The notes below the pieces were generated by a model. The model saw only the letters and a list, made by a program, of their open reading frames with translations, was not told where the DNA came from and ran no database searches. DNA of 53,118 nucleotides, taken from a bacterium. Its GTDB lineage: Bacteria; Cyanobacteriota; Vampirovibrionia; Gastranaerophilales; Gastranaerophilaceae. Positions within the stretch are counted from its first letter, which is position 1. Every line of letters begins with the position of its first letter. This document shows positions 40,785 through 49,462 of the stretch, in pieces. The position numbers and the translations under genes were made by a program. The stretch lies in NCBI GenBank assembly GCA_024408855.1, contig JAKSUQ010000013.1:1-53118 (forward strand), given 5' to 3'.

Positions 40785-41816
40785 TTATGGCTTTATTAAA
40801 AACTTAATAGCATTCCCTGCAATATGCTGTTCCATAGCATACTCCACTTTTTCGAGAGGTAAAGTATCTGTAATAAGTTTCTCTACACAAACTTTACCTG
40901 ATGCAATCAAATCCAATGCTTGTCTGAAATATTTTGGAGTATGATGGAAAACACTCATAAGTTTAACATCACCATAATGAATTTTTGTAGTATCAAAACT
41001 AACAGTTGAACCTGATTTGCATCCGCCAAAGAAATGCACAGTTCCGCCTTTTCTGACACATGAAAATGCTAATTCCCAGATTTCTGGCAATCCTACGCAC
41101 TCAACAACCACATCCAGCCCTTTTTTTTCATCAGAAAATTCTCTAAAAATTTTCTCAGGATTAGAATATTTTTTGAGATCAACAACTTCATCTGCTTCAG
41201 CAAATTCTTCAGCAAGACGCAGTTTTATTGGATTTCTTCCTGCAACTATGACCCTGGCACCTTTTAATTTAGCTAATCTTGCAAACATTAAACCGATAGG
41301 TCCTATTCCTATTATACCAACACTTTGACCGGCTTCAATGTTAGTTCTTTCTATTCCGTGAACAACATTTGCTAACGGTTCGCAAAAAGCAGCTTTTTCA
41401 AAACTCAAATTATCAGGCAATATCAGAGTATTCTTCTTAACAATTCTCTCTGGAACAACAATATATTCAGCATAAGCCCCATTGAGCAAATCAAGATTTT
41501 CGCACAAATTATATTCTTCTTTTTTGCAATAAAAACATTCTCCGCAAGGTGCTGAATTTGCAGCAACTACTCTGTCTCCGACTTTCACATTTTCCACACC
41601 TTTACCTGTCTTTGCAACAATACCGGAAAATTCATGTCCAAAACCTGATGGGACACTTTTTATTAAAACAGGATGCCCTCTTCTGTATGTTTTTACATCA
41701 GTCCCACAAGTAAGTGCAACTTCTACTTTAACAAGAATTTCGCCCTCAGATAGAGGTTTGATTGAAGTCTCTTCATATTTTATATTTTGTGGTCCGTAAA
41801 ACAAAACAGCTTTCAT
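40785..41816 (-). CDS. Zinc-dependent medium-chain alcohol/polyol dehydrogenase
   Basis: A 343-residue medium-chain dehydrogenase of the sorbitol/threonine dehydrogenase type. The catalytic zinc ligands are in LTCGTDVKTY and GHEFSG, the structural zinc is held by the four cysteines of CGECFYCKKEEYNLC, and the NAD loop is GIIGIGPIGLMFARL. The length is typical. The substrate cannot be assigned. It overlaps lgt by 4 bp and is the last gene of the TPR lipoprotein-lgt operon, an unexpected mix. Confidence 0.85.
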   Translation of the reverse strand: MKAVLFYGPQNIKYEETSIKPLSEGEILVKVEVALTCGTDVKTYRRGHPVLIKSVPSGFGHEFSGIVAKTGKGVENVKVGDRVVAANSAPCGECFYCKKEEYNLCENLDLLNGAYAEYIVVPERIVKKNTLILPDNLSFEKAAFCEPLANVVHGIERTNIEAGQSVGIIGIGPIGLMFARLAKLKGARVIVAGRNPIKLRLAEEFAEADEVVDLKKYSNPEKIFREFSDEKKGLDVVVECVGLPEIWELAFSCVRKGGTVHFFGGCKSGSTVSFDTTKIHYGDVKLMSVFHHTPKYFRQALDLIASGKVCVEKLITDTLPLEKVEYAMEQHIAGNAIKFLIKP

Positions 41817-42604
41817 TCATTTTCCCTCATGCCAATATTTTTGCATATCAATAATGTTGAAGCAATAACAACAAGCAAAATTGATACAATGATTGCAACC
41901 GGTATTCCATATATATATACAACACTATCAATTCTATAATACTCAACAAATATTCTTATTATCGAATATAAAATTAAATATATCAACGCCAAATTCCCGT
42001 CATTTCCATTTTTTTTCGATTGTACGATTTTGTACAAAATAATAAAAAGAATAAAATCGAGAATACTTTCGTACAAGAATGTCGGATGGAAGTATTCATA
42101 ATTTTCGTAAGGAACAGGTCTGTATTGCGGTGCAATATATAGTTTCCAAGCCAACTCCGTTGGTCTGCCAAAAGCCTCTGAATTAAAAAAATTACCCCAA
42201 CGCCCGATTGATTGAGCCAACGCAAGACCAACAACAGTAACATCAGCTAATTTAATCATATTTAATTTCCGTTTTACAGAAAATATCCATAATCCGACAA
42301 TGCCACCTAAAATTGCGCCATGAATTGATATTCCGCCATGTCGTATTGCTAAAATTTCGGTTGGAAATCTCAAGTAAAAATCGTAATTCAAACAACAATA
42401 ATATAATCTTGCACCTAAAATCCCAAAAATTATCAAGTATGGTGCTAAATCAATAATCGTTTCTTTTTTTAACTCGAAATATTTAGTTGCAATATGTTCT
42501 GAAAATAACGTGCCTGCGACAATTGCAAGAGCAAGTATAACTCCATAAAAATATATATTCACTCCAAATATGGTACAAATTATTTGTGAATGCGAGGCAA
42601 ACAT
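41813..42604 (-). CDS. lgt: Prolipoprotein diacylglyceryl transferase
   Basis: A 263-residue inner-membrane enzyme with about seven helices that transfers diacylglycerol to the lipobox cysteine of lipoproteins. Family blocks are the GGISIHGAILGG (HGG) loop and the signature LAQSIGRWGNFFNSEAFGRP. The length is normal. It starts at the very base after the TPR lipoprotein stop and ends overlapping the dehydrogenase by 4 bp. The upstream gene product is itself a lipoprotein and thus a probable substrate. Confidence 0.95.
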   Translation of the reverse strand: MFASHSQIICTIFGVNIYFYGVILALAIVAGTLFSEHIATKYFELKKETIIDLAPYLIIFGILGARLYYCCLNYDFYLRFPTEILAIRHGGISIHGAILGGIVGLWIFSVKRKLNMIKLADVTVVGLALAQSIGRWGNFFNSEAFGRPTELAWKLYIAPQYRPVPYENYEYFHPTFLYESILDFILFIILYKIVQSKKNGNDGNLALIYLILYSIIRIFVEYYRIDSVVYIYGIPVAIIVSILLVVIASTLLICKNIGMRENE

Positions 42605-43171
42605 TTATTCCTGTATCTCTTTCGTATCTTTGTTATCTGCTTTTTGAACAAAATCCATGCATTCAGCCTTTAACTCTTCTACAGTTTCTTTATCCTCAGC
42701 TTGCGGATTAAGCTCTAAATATTTATTAACATTCACTATTGCCAGCGTTTTGAGTTCAAAAGCCTTCAGCTTATCTTCTCCGGTAACCTGCTTTTCAATG
42801 GTTTCACCTTTTTCTTCATCAAATATTTCGGTTTCCAACAAACTATCGGCAAAAGCTGATTGAGCAACGGCAAGTGAATAGTATGCATTTACATAATCAC
42901 TCTTTAGTTTTATACAATTTTCAAACGCTTCAACTGCTGTATCGTATTTTTTTGCATTTGTAGCTGCAATCCCAAGATTATAATGTGTTTCAGGCATTGT
43001 TGAATCCAAATCTATACTTGCTTGTAATCTATTCATCGCAGAGCTGTAATCTCCTTTTTGCATAAATTCAGCAGCTTTGTTATTAAGTTCCTGTACAGCT
43101 ATATTATTAATACAGGCTGTTGATATAACAGCTATAAACAAAACGCATGCAATAAGTAACGCTTTTTTCAT
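42605..43171 (-). CDS. TPR-repeat lipoprotein
   Basis: A 188-residue protein with a lipoprotein signal peptide ending in the lipobox ISTAC, so Cys at about residue 19 would be lipidated. Two to three tetratricopeptide repeats follow (about 25-105, YNLGIAATNAKKYDTAVEAF as the clearest), then an acidic helical tail. TPR lipoproteins usually scaffold envelope complexes. The ATG at 43171 is preferred to in-frame starts at 43189 and 43201 because GAGGG lies 9 bp upstream and the signal peptide then starts correctly. It precedes lgt with no gap. Confidence 0.82.
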   Translation of the reverse strand: MKKALLIACVLFIAVISTACINNIAVQELNNKAAEFMQKGDYSSAMNRLQASIDLDSTMPETHYNLGIAATNAKKYDTAVEAFENCIKLKSDYVNAYYSLAVAQSAFADSLLETEIFDEEKGETIEKQVTGEDKLKAFELKTLAIVNVNKYLELNPQAEDKETVEELKAECMDFVQKADNKDTKEIQE

Positions 43172-43206
43172 ATATTTAAAAACCCTCATCTCAAAATACA
43201 CATCAT

Positions 43207-43235
43207 ATTTTAATATATTAAGTCGGAATAATCAA
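43207..43235 (-). promoter_or_regulatory. Sigma-70-type promoter of the TPR-lgt operon
   Basis: On the minus strand TTGATT (43230-43235), 17 bp, TAAAAT (43207-43212). The predicted start is about 25 bp before the ATG at 43171. The spacer contains the 15-bp sequence repeated at 27323-27337. Confidence 0.6.
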
Positions 43236-43249
43236 GAGAAATTCATAAA

Positions 43250-43456
43250 TTAATCAATGTTAATGTTTTCTGTATTGATTATCTCTGTTTCAGTTTCGTA
43301 ATATTCTTGCGAAAGTTTCGTATCCGTAATATTCACTCCTGCAAGTTTTTTTAAAACTTCTATATAATCCAAACATTTTTTCCCTTTGATACCTTGTGTT
43401 TCCATTTGAATTTCACCACTTGGCAGTAATTTTATTTTTAATTTTTTATCTGACAT
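43250..43456 (-). CDS. DUF2997-family small protein
   Basis: A 68-residue protein with the DUF2997 pattern: a lead strand KLKIKLLPSGEIQMETQG, then GIKGKKCLDYIEVLKKL, and a tail with DTKLSQEYYETE. These tiny proteins occur in cyanobacteria and some phages next to Ycf35-like proteins. The function is unknown. Here it is the last gene of the ycf46-ycf35-like trio, 11 bp after its neighbour, with an AGAGGA ribosome site. Confidence 0.8.
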   Translation of the reverse strand: MSDKKLKIKLLPSGEIQMETQGIKGKKCLDYIEVLKKLAGVNITDTKLSQEYYETETEIINTENINID

Positions 43457-43467
43457 TTTTTATCCTC

Positions 43468-44007
43468 TTATTCAATATTTATTGTTAATACTATCGTGTT
43501 ATCATCTTCGACAGTTTCACTTTCTATTTGCATGTTGTTTTCTTTTAATTTTTCAACAATACTCAAATATGCATTTTCTTGCACATTTAAAACATATTCC
43601 GTTGATAAATCCTGAACTTTTTCCTCTGCATTATCAGAGTTAGTGCAAGTTATTCTTAAATTATAAGGCTTATCAACAGAACTTTTTTCAAAATTCAATG
43701 TAAAATTATCAACCTTTCCGAAAATTTTACCGTCATATTCCGTAATTGAATGTACTCCATGTTCTTCCAACGTTTTTATAAGCAAATCTCTGTCCGTAAA
43801 GGCTGTTTCAAAGTCTTTTTCAATAAAATGACTTGCATTAATTTCATGCACATCCTCATTTTCTATATCTTCATCAAGCTCAAAAGTTTCTGTATTCAAT
43901 GTCGAAATTAATTTTCCCATTTCTTGAGAACTTTTTCCAAGACCCAAGACAACTGCTCCAATGGTATATGCTAAGGCATACGGTAATGCTACAACTGTAC
44001 ATGACAT
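43468..44007 (-). CDS. Ycf35/DUF1257-like protein
   Basis: A 179-residue protein. The last 115 residues match the DUF1257 (plastid Ycf35) plan: DRDLLIKTLEEHGVHSI, a beta region, then NVQENAYLSIVEKLKENNM and a VEDDNTIVLTI strand. The first 65 residues are additional: a short hydrophobic segment (VVALPYALAYTIGAVVLGL) and an acidic linker, suggesting membrane association. The role of Ycf35 is unknown. Placed between a Ycf46-like ATPase and DUF2997, it is likely a partner. An AGGAG site precedes the ATG. Confidence 0.75.
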   Translation of the reverse strand: MSCTVVALPYALAYTIGAVVLGLGKSSQEMGKLISTLNTETFELDEDIENEDVHEINASHFIEKDFETAFTDRDLLIKTLEEHGVHSITEYDGKIFGKVDNFTLNFEKSSVDKPYNLRITCTNSDNAEEKVQDLSTEYVLNVQENAYLSIVEKLKENNMQIESETVEDDNTIVLTINIE

Positions 44008-44036
44008 AAATTTATTTCTCCTGTTCTGTTAAATTT

Positions 44037-45647
44037 CTAAAAATCAAGAGTTCTGCCACCTCTTGCTGATGTAATATCATTTTCACCGACTTCTTTTGAA
44101 TATTTCTTTAGGTCAGCTGTTTTGGTTGCGGATACAGCTCTTACATTCGCCCAAGCTCTGAGAGCAAGGATTTGTTCTCTTTGAGTTGTTGATAAAGGAA
44201 CAGTATTCGCAATATTCCTTTCTAAATCTTCAAATTTAAGAGGTCTGTTTTCAAAAAAAGCGTCGCAAAGTGAAGATACAACAACTTGTTCAATTTCAGA
44301 GCCGATAAACCCCTCTGTTCGTTTTGCAAGTTCTGTGCATAAATTTTTAACCAAAGATATTTCGGCAGCGACACTTTTATCTTTTAACCTTTTTGCTAAA
44401 TGAAGTTTAAAAATTTCTTTTCGTTCATCAAGTGTCGGCAAATCTACAAAAAATATTTCATCAAATCTTCCTTTTCTCAATAATTCAGGAGGTAGATTAC
44501 TTATGTTATTAGCAGTTGCAATTACAAAAACCGGTGCTTCTTTTTCCTGCATCCATGTTAAAAATTCTCCAAAAATTCGGGAAGATACTCCGCTATCCCC
44601 GTTAGAACCCAATCCGCTCAAACCTTTTTCAATTTCATCTATCCACAAAATAGACGGTGCAACTGCTTCTGCCGTGGCTAATGCCCGACGCATATTTTCT
44701 TCCGAACTGCCCACAAGTCCGGAAAAAACTTTACCAAAATCCAATTTTAACAGAGGTAATTGCCAAATTGTACTCATTGCTTTTGCAGTTAAACTCTTAC
44801 CGCAACCAGGAACTCCGGTTACAAGAACTCCTTTAGGTGCCGGTATACAATATTTTTTAGCCTGCTCTGACCACGAATTATTCCGTTTTAGTAACCATTT
44901 TTTTAAATTATCGAGTCCGCCTATGTCTTTCATTGTGTAATCAGACCGAATAAATTCAAGAATGCCAGTTTTTTTGATTATTTGTACCTTTTCTTCCAAA
45001 ATAATTGATAAATCACTAATATCTATTTTCCCGTCATTAACCATAGCCAAAGCAAATGCACTTTCTGCCTCTTGTAAAGTTAAGCCCAATGCAGCTTTAC
45101 ATAATTTATCTTTCGCTTCTTCACCCAAATCAAGCTGAACATTAGAGTTTTGATTTACCATACTATCGAATTTAGTCTTAATTTCGTCCAATGTAGGCAA
45201 AGGGAAATCAAAAATAGTAATTTCTTTTTGTAAACTTTCAGGAATAATAAGCTCCGGCGAAACAAAAAATACAGTTTTTCTAATTGTGCCGAGTTTCAAA
45301 TCAGGTATTATATCACGCACTTTTCTTATAACATTGTAATCCGGTGTTCTGTTTTTGACCCCAAAATTTGTATGAAAATCATAAATTATAAAAACCGAAT
45401 CTTTGTCGTGTTTTCTAATAAACTCAAGCATTTTACAAGGGCAGACCGTATCTGCAATAATTTTTCCTGTTTTATCGTTTCTTAATCCGTCTGTTTGTGT
45501 CCAAATATAAACTTCCCTTTCAAATTTTACTTGTTTTGTGTCTGTTACAACTTTTCTTATATAACGAGTTACTCTATCCTCTTCAAAAGTTGTGATATAA
45601 ATCATAGGAAATCTCGCTCTAATAAGATTTGATAATTGATATGCCAT
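44037..45647 (-). CDS. ycf46: Ycf46-like AAA+ ATPase
   Basis: A 536-residue protein with an N-terminal RecA/Rossmann-like domain (about 1-225, beginning LSNLIRARFPMIYITTFEED) and a C-terminal AAA+ module: Walker A GVPGCGKS (278-285), Walker B ILWIDE (333-338), sensor 1 in FVIATANNISNLP, and arginine finger-like RKGRFDE. This order is that of Ycf46, found in cyanobacteria and red-lineage plastids. In Synechocystis a Ycf46 homologue has been linked to inorganic-carbon use; that cannot apply directly here as no photosynthesis genes are seen. The ribosome site is AAAGGAC. Confidence 0.85.
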   Translation of the reverse strand: MAYQLSNLIRARFPMIYITTFEEDRVTRYIRKVVTDTKQVKFEREVYIWTQTDGLRNDKTGKIIADTVCPCKMLEFIRKHDKDSVFIIYDFHTNFGVKNRTPDYNVIRKVRDIIPDLKLGTIRKTVFFVSPELIIPESLQKEITIFDFPLPTLDEIKTKFDSMVNQNSNVQLDLGEEAKDKLCKAALGLTLQEAESAFALAMVNDGKIDISDLSIILEEKVQIIKKTGILEFIRSDYTMKDIGGLDNLKKWLLKRNNSWSEQAKKYCIPAPKGVLVTGVPGCGKSLTAKAMSTIWQLPLLKLDFGKVFSGLVGSSEENMRRALATAEAVAPSILWIDEIEKGLSGLGSNGDSGVSSRIFGEFLTWMQEKEAPVFVIATANNISNLPPELLRKGRFDEIFFVDLPTLDERKEIFKLHLAKRLKDKSVAAEISLVKNLCTELAKRTEGFIGSEIEQVVVSSLCDAFFENRPLKFEDLERNIANTVPLSTTQREQILALRAWANVRAVSATKTADLKKYSKEVGENDITSARGGRTLDF

Positions 45648-45797
45648 AATATTTGTCCTTTATTAACCTATCTACAAAAGTTGTATCATATTTTGAACAA
45701 TATAAAATCAGCTTTTTAAAGTATGAAAAATCAATCAAATTTCCTGTTGGTACTTTTATATGATTTGAAATTTTTAAACATTTGTTAATATTATCAT

Positions 45798-46622
45798 ATG
45801 GACAATAGATTTAGATTAATAGTAACTTGTATCACATTATTGTTATACTTGATTGCCTTGTATCCTACACAAGCAATTCTCATACTGGCATTATCAGCTG
45901 TCGGATTTTTCGCATATCTTGCAATCAAACGATATAATAATAGCACAAACGGAAAACGACGAAACAAATCAAGAATAGAAAGACGTCAAGCTGCTTTAAG
46001 AGCTGCTCGAATGTTTTTGGCTCCTTATAATTCCAATATGATTTGGAAAAACCTAACACTTACAAATAAATTTTGTTCCATAAGAATAAATAATACGGAA
46101 GAAATAGTTGTAATGGAAAAACGTCAAGTTGAGGGGCAAGCATACAGAAAATTTGTTGTTTATATGAGTGAATTGTATGATAATGATGAACTCTTTAATT
46201 TGTTTTGTGTAGATTTTAATTATAACAAACATTATGACGATATAGTTAATGATTGTCGTCGTTACAGAGTATCCATTATTGAAAATAAAATTGACGGGAC
46301 TGGTAATATCTCTGAAAACACACTGAGTAATAAACAAATAGCTGCTAATCAAACAATTTCTGATGATATTTCAGATAAAACCGATATAAATAATGCTTCT
46401 GAAATTGAACTTACGGCACTTCCTGGGATAAGCATTGTTCTCTCAAAAAGAATAATCAAAAAAAGGGAAGAAATTGACGGATTTAAAAGTATTAACGATT
46501 TTTTCAGTTTTCTCAATCTAAAACCGCATATGGAAAAACAACTTCGGGATAAGGTATTTGTTACAAAGATGAATGGGAAAGTTCAAAACAAATATACTAA
46601 AGAAAGACAGGTTGATTTATAA
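45798..46622 (+). CDS. Membrane protein with ComEA-like helix-hairpin-helix domain
   Basis: A 274-residue protein with two N-terminal hydrophobic segments (about 7-42), a basic linker, a middle domain of unknown type, and a C-terminal ComEA-like helix-hairpin-helix (about 195-255, DINNASEIELTALPGISIVL). Such motifs bind DNA without sequence specificity; ComEA itself is a DNA-uptake receptor with one membrane helix. The long middle domain and cytoplasmic-looking layout differ from ComEA. The start has no ribosome site and lies just after a -10-like TAATAT, hinting at a leaderless message. It ends 3 bp before a radical-SAM gene. Confidence 0.7.
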   Translation: MDNRFRLIVTCITLLLYLIALYPTQAILILALSAVGFFAYLAIKRYNNSTNGKRRNKSRIERRQAALRAARMFLAPYNSNMIWKNLTLTNKFCSIRINNTEEIVVMEKRQVEGQAYRKFVVYMSELYDNDELFNLFCVDFNYNKHYDDIVNDCRRYRVSIIENKIDGTGNISENTLSNKQIAANQTISDDISDKTDINNASEIELTALPGISIVLSKRIIKKREEIDGFKSINDFFSFLNLKPHMEKQLRDKVFVTKMNGKVQNKYTKERQVDL

Positions 46623-46625
46623 CAT

Positions 46626-47219
46626 ATGAAATTGAGAGTGTTTAATATCTTGAAATCTACAAAGGTGGAAGGTCCGGGGAATAGATATTGCATATGGGTT
46701 CAAGGTTGTTCAAGACGATGTAAAGGTTGTCAGGCAGTACACACTTGGTCTCACAAAGGAGGGATTTTATATGAAGTAAAGGATATTATAGAAGATATAA
46801 AATCTCATCCGGATATAGAGGGTGTAACTTTTCTTGGAGGAGAACCTTTTGAACAAGCGGAAGCTCTTGGCATTATTGCAAAAGAATGTCATAACGCCGA
46901 CCTTGGAGTCGTATGTTTTACCGGAGGACTTTTGGAAGATTTAAGAAAAGAGCCTATGAATAATATGCTGCTTAATCATACCGATTTGCTTATTGATGGT
47001 GAATTTATAATTGAAAAGACAGACTATTCAAGACCTTGGTGTGGCTCATCAAATCAACGATATCATTTTTTAACCAATAGATATGATGAAAGTATTTTTG
47101 AAAAATATAAAAATAAAATTGAAGTAAATATTTCACGAAACGGACTTGTATTTATGAACGGAATGGGAGATTTTGATTTAATCTCTAAAAAAATCGAGCT
47201 CAAAAATATTTCAATGTAA
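46626..47219 (+). CDS. NrdG-like radical SAM activating protein (first copy)
   Basis: A 197-residue radical SAM protein of the NrdG/PflA-like short class. The cluster motif is CSRRCKGCQ (Cx3Cx2C), preceded by GPGNRYCIWVQGC, and the GGEPFEQ motif for S-adenosylmethionine binding follows. The C-terminal half includes WCGSSNQRYHFLT, as in NrdG proteins. It should activate a glycyl-radical enzyme, but that partner is not here. It differs strongly from the NrdG at 48932. The upstream ComEA-like gene lies 3 bp away. Confidence 0.75.
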   Translation: MKLRVFNILKSTKVEGPGNRYCIWVQGCSRRCKGCQAVHTWSHKGGILYEVKDIIEDIKSHPDIEGVTFLGGEPFEQAEALGIIAKECHNADLGVVCFTGGLLEDLRKEPMNNMLLNHTDLLIDGEFIIEKTDYSRPWCGSSNQRYHFLTNRYDESIFEKYKNKIEVNISRNGLVFMNGMGDFDLISKKIELKNISM

Positions 47220-47315
47220 TAAATTATACTTATGCAAATTATCAAATTTATATGATTGAGATTATTTTAAACTCTGATACACCCACTAAAGATAAAGAAA
47301 ATTTTTCGCAATACG

Positions 47316-48047
47316 TTATTGCTTACCAATTTTATTTAATGGTTTATATATTTCTTCTGCCCAAGTACTATTTAGATTAAACTGATCTATTATATAACGA
47401 AAAACAACATCAGGCGGCAAATTGGGACAACCGGCATTAGCAAGTTTTATACGGATTTTGCTGGCAACTTCATTTATTTTTTCAGGATTTAGCCATAAGC
47501 AGGGTAATTCATTACTTCCGACCAATTTGCATGCACTTGGTCTTTCTTTAATATCATTCAAACCGTAATAGATAGTACATTTATTTGTTTCGGGATCTTT
47601 GTACATACATACATTAATCTCGCTTGATAAAGCTGCTTCACCCAGATTATTTTTAAAAATCGGATTTGTAACTGCCAAAAATACTTCACTATCACCGACT
47701 ATTTCAGCCATTTCTTGATTTAATTTATTAATAGTAGGTAATTTGGCTTTTGCAAGTTCAGGCTTTTCGAAAACCTCTGCAAGAATTTTATTAACTTCAT
47801 TATTAAGCCGTATTACATTAGGATTAGGATGTTGCGTACTCCATGCTAATACAAAACGTTTGAGCGTATCTGAATTTCCTGAAATAATCTTCTTTAAATT
47901 CAATTCATCCGTTGCCATTTTTAATCTTATATCAGCAAGTGTGCCATGGTTACAACAAGCTCCTTTACAGAGAGTTGTACATATGTATTCAGGAGAATAG
48001 GATCTGAAAGATATATAAGATTGGTTTTGAGCAAATATTATATTCAT
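47316..48047 (-). CDS. YkgJ-family cysteine-cluster protein
   Basis: A 243-residue protein with CTTLCKGACC near the N-terminus and, about 130 residues later, CMYKDPETNKCTIY and ERPSACKLVG, the CxxCxxxxCC and CxxY-RPxxC patterns of the YkgJ zinc/iron-chelating family. Another cysteine pair occurs near the C-terminus (PCLW). The central helical stretch is longer than in most members. The biochemical role of the family is not firmly known. It is convergent with the NrdG-like gene. No ribosome site is evident before the ATG. Confidence 0.65.
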   Translation of the reverse strand: MNIIFAQNQSYISFRSYSPEYICTTLCKGACCNHGTLADIRLKMATDELNLKKIISGNSDTLKRFVLAWSTQHPNPNVIRLNNEVNKILAEVFEKPELAKAKLPTINKLNQEMAEIVGDSEVFLAVTNPIFKNNLGEAALSSEINVCMYKDPETNKCTIYYGLNDIKERPSACKLVGSNELPCLWLNPEKINEVASKIRIKLANAGCPNLPPDVVFRYIIDQFNLNSTWAEEIYKPLNKIGKQ

Positions 48048-48175
48048 TGTATCAAGATAAAAACTTCTAAAAAAAAAATTTGCTCTATTAAGAAAAAAAG
48101 AATAAATTCATTATTTCATGCTTTGCATTGATTTTAGTTCATGATATAATAGACTTTGATTATGGAGGTATATGA

Positions 48176-48853
48176 ATGAAAAAGTTGCTTAAAGCACCGT
48201 TTTTTGCGGGATTATTTATTTTCGTCGGAATGGCTTTATATTTTGTAGTGTGCTATTTATTCAAAATGAAAATAGGTTATTTTGATATAGAATTTACCGG
48301 TATTACGGAGGCACTTACATATTTATTCTATGGTTTTTCATTGGGAATGTTGGTATATTTTGCAAAAGATCATATTTATTCGGAAAGAAGAAACCAATAT
48401 TTTGCAATAATATTTCTCTGGATAGTTGCAGTATTGAGGGAAATGGGAATTCAACACTGGCTTACAACACACGATACCGTTATTACAAAAAGCCGTTTTT
48501 TCCTAAACCCTGCTAATCCTTTATATGAAAAGGTTAATGCCGCAATACTTATGTTAATCATTTTGGCGGTTGTAGTTTGGCTTACCGTAAAGAATTTTAA
48601 AAATATTATTAAAGGGATTATTAAACTTGAAGGCTTATATTGGACAATCGTTACTTCAGGAGTATGGGTTTTTATAACTCAGATAGCTGACAGACTTCCG
48701 GCAAACTATCACAAAGCGACCGGATTATACTTATCAGATCCAATTCATTTTATTGTAAAAATATTAGAAGAAGGTGGCGAATCTTTATTGCCTCTGCTAT
48801 TGGTAGTAGGACTTCTTCAATATCACTATATAAATAGTCAAAAAGATAATTAA
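48176..48853 (+). CDS. Polytopic membrane protein of unknown function
   Basis: A 225-residue protein with about six hydrophobic segments (near 8-30, 44-62, 76-90, 118-138, 150-170, 195-215). Polar motifs inside the fold include REMGIQHWLTTHDT and ITQIADRLPANYHKATG, with several His and Asp residues that could line a site. The family is not recognised. It has a GGAGG ribosome site and stands alone, 78 bp before nrdG. A transporter or an enzyme acting on lipids are both possible. Confidence 0.65.
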   Translation: MKKLLKAPFFAGLFIFVGMALYFVVCYLFKMKIGYFDIEFTGITEALTYLFYGFSLGMLVYFAKDHIYSERRNQYFAIIFLWIVAVLREMGIQHWLTTHDTVITKSRFFLNPANPLYEKVNAAILMLIILAVVVWLTVKNFKNIIKGIIKLEGLYWTIVTSGVWVFITQIADRLPANYHKATGLYLSDPIHFIVKILEEGGESLLPLLLVVGLLQYHYINSQKDN

Positions 48854-48931
48854 ACGATTACAATTAATTTGCAAAAAATATTTTAATATCATATTTTATG
48901 AATATTTTTTGTAAAATACGGGAAAAGACAT

Positions 48932-49420
48932 ATGAATTATCACAATATAACAAAAGAGGATATGCTTAACGGGGATGGATTAAGAACGGTTTTGTGGGTA
49001 GCAGGGTGCACACATCACTGTCATAATTGCCAAAATCCTATCACTTGGGACGTAGGAGGCGGTTTGCCGTTTGATGAAAATGCCGAACAAGAGTTATTTG
49101 AAAATCTTTCGAAGCCGTATTGCTCAGGAATAACTTTTTCCGGAGGCGACCCCTTGCATCCGTTTAACAGAGAAGAAGTTTTCAGATTGATAAAAAAAGT
49201 AAGAGCAGAATATCCGCAAAAAACGATTTGGCTATATACAGGGTTTTTGTGGGAAGAAATCAAAGATATTCCGGAAATCGCTGATATTGACGTTGTTTGT
49301 GAGGGAAAATTTATAGAAGAACTTCTTGATAACAATTTACATTGGGTAGGAAGCTCAAATCAGAGAGTTATTGATGTCAAAGCCACATTGGCTTCCGAGT
49401 CAATTGTTTTGCATAATTAG
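48932..49420 (+). CDS. nrdG: Anaerobic ribonucleotide reductase activating protein (NrdG)
   Basis: A 162-residue NrdG-like protein with the cluster motif CTHHCHNCQNP (Cx3Cx2C), the ITFSGGDPL SAM motif, LYTGFLWEEI and the C-terminal WVGSSNQRVIDVKATL typical of NrdG. It makes the glycyl radical on NrdD, giving deoxyribonucleotides under anaerobic conditions. The size matches NrdG (about 155-170). NrdD is not in the window. A TAAAAT box lies 14 bp before the ATG, leaving only a very short leader. Confidence 0.88.
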   Translation: MNYHNITKEDMLNGDGLRTVLWVAGCTHHCHNCQNPITWDVGGGLPFDENAEQELFENLSKPYCSGITFSGGDPLHPFNREEVFRLIKKVRAEYPQKTIWLYTGFLWEEIKDIPEIADIDVVCEGKFIEELLDNNLHWVGSSNQRVIDVKATLASESIVLHN

Positions 49421-49462
49421 ATTTATAGAGCTTTTAAGAATTGAACTTGATTGGGAAATCGT

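Noticed and set aside
44503-44940. 145-residue plus-strand frame inside the Ycf46-like gene
   Set aside because: Antisense of the AAA+ module; its composition mirrors the real gene.
47308-47322. GCAATA-CGT-TATTGC hairpin as a terminator
   Set aside because: No T-tract follows on either strand and it overlaps the coding end of the YkgJ-like gene.
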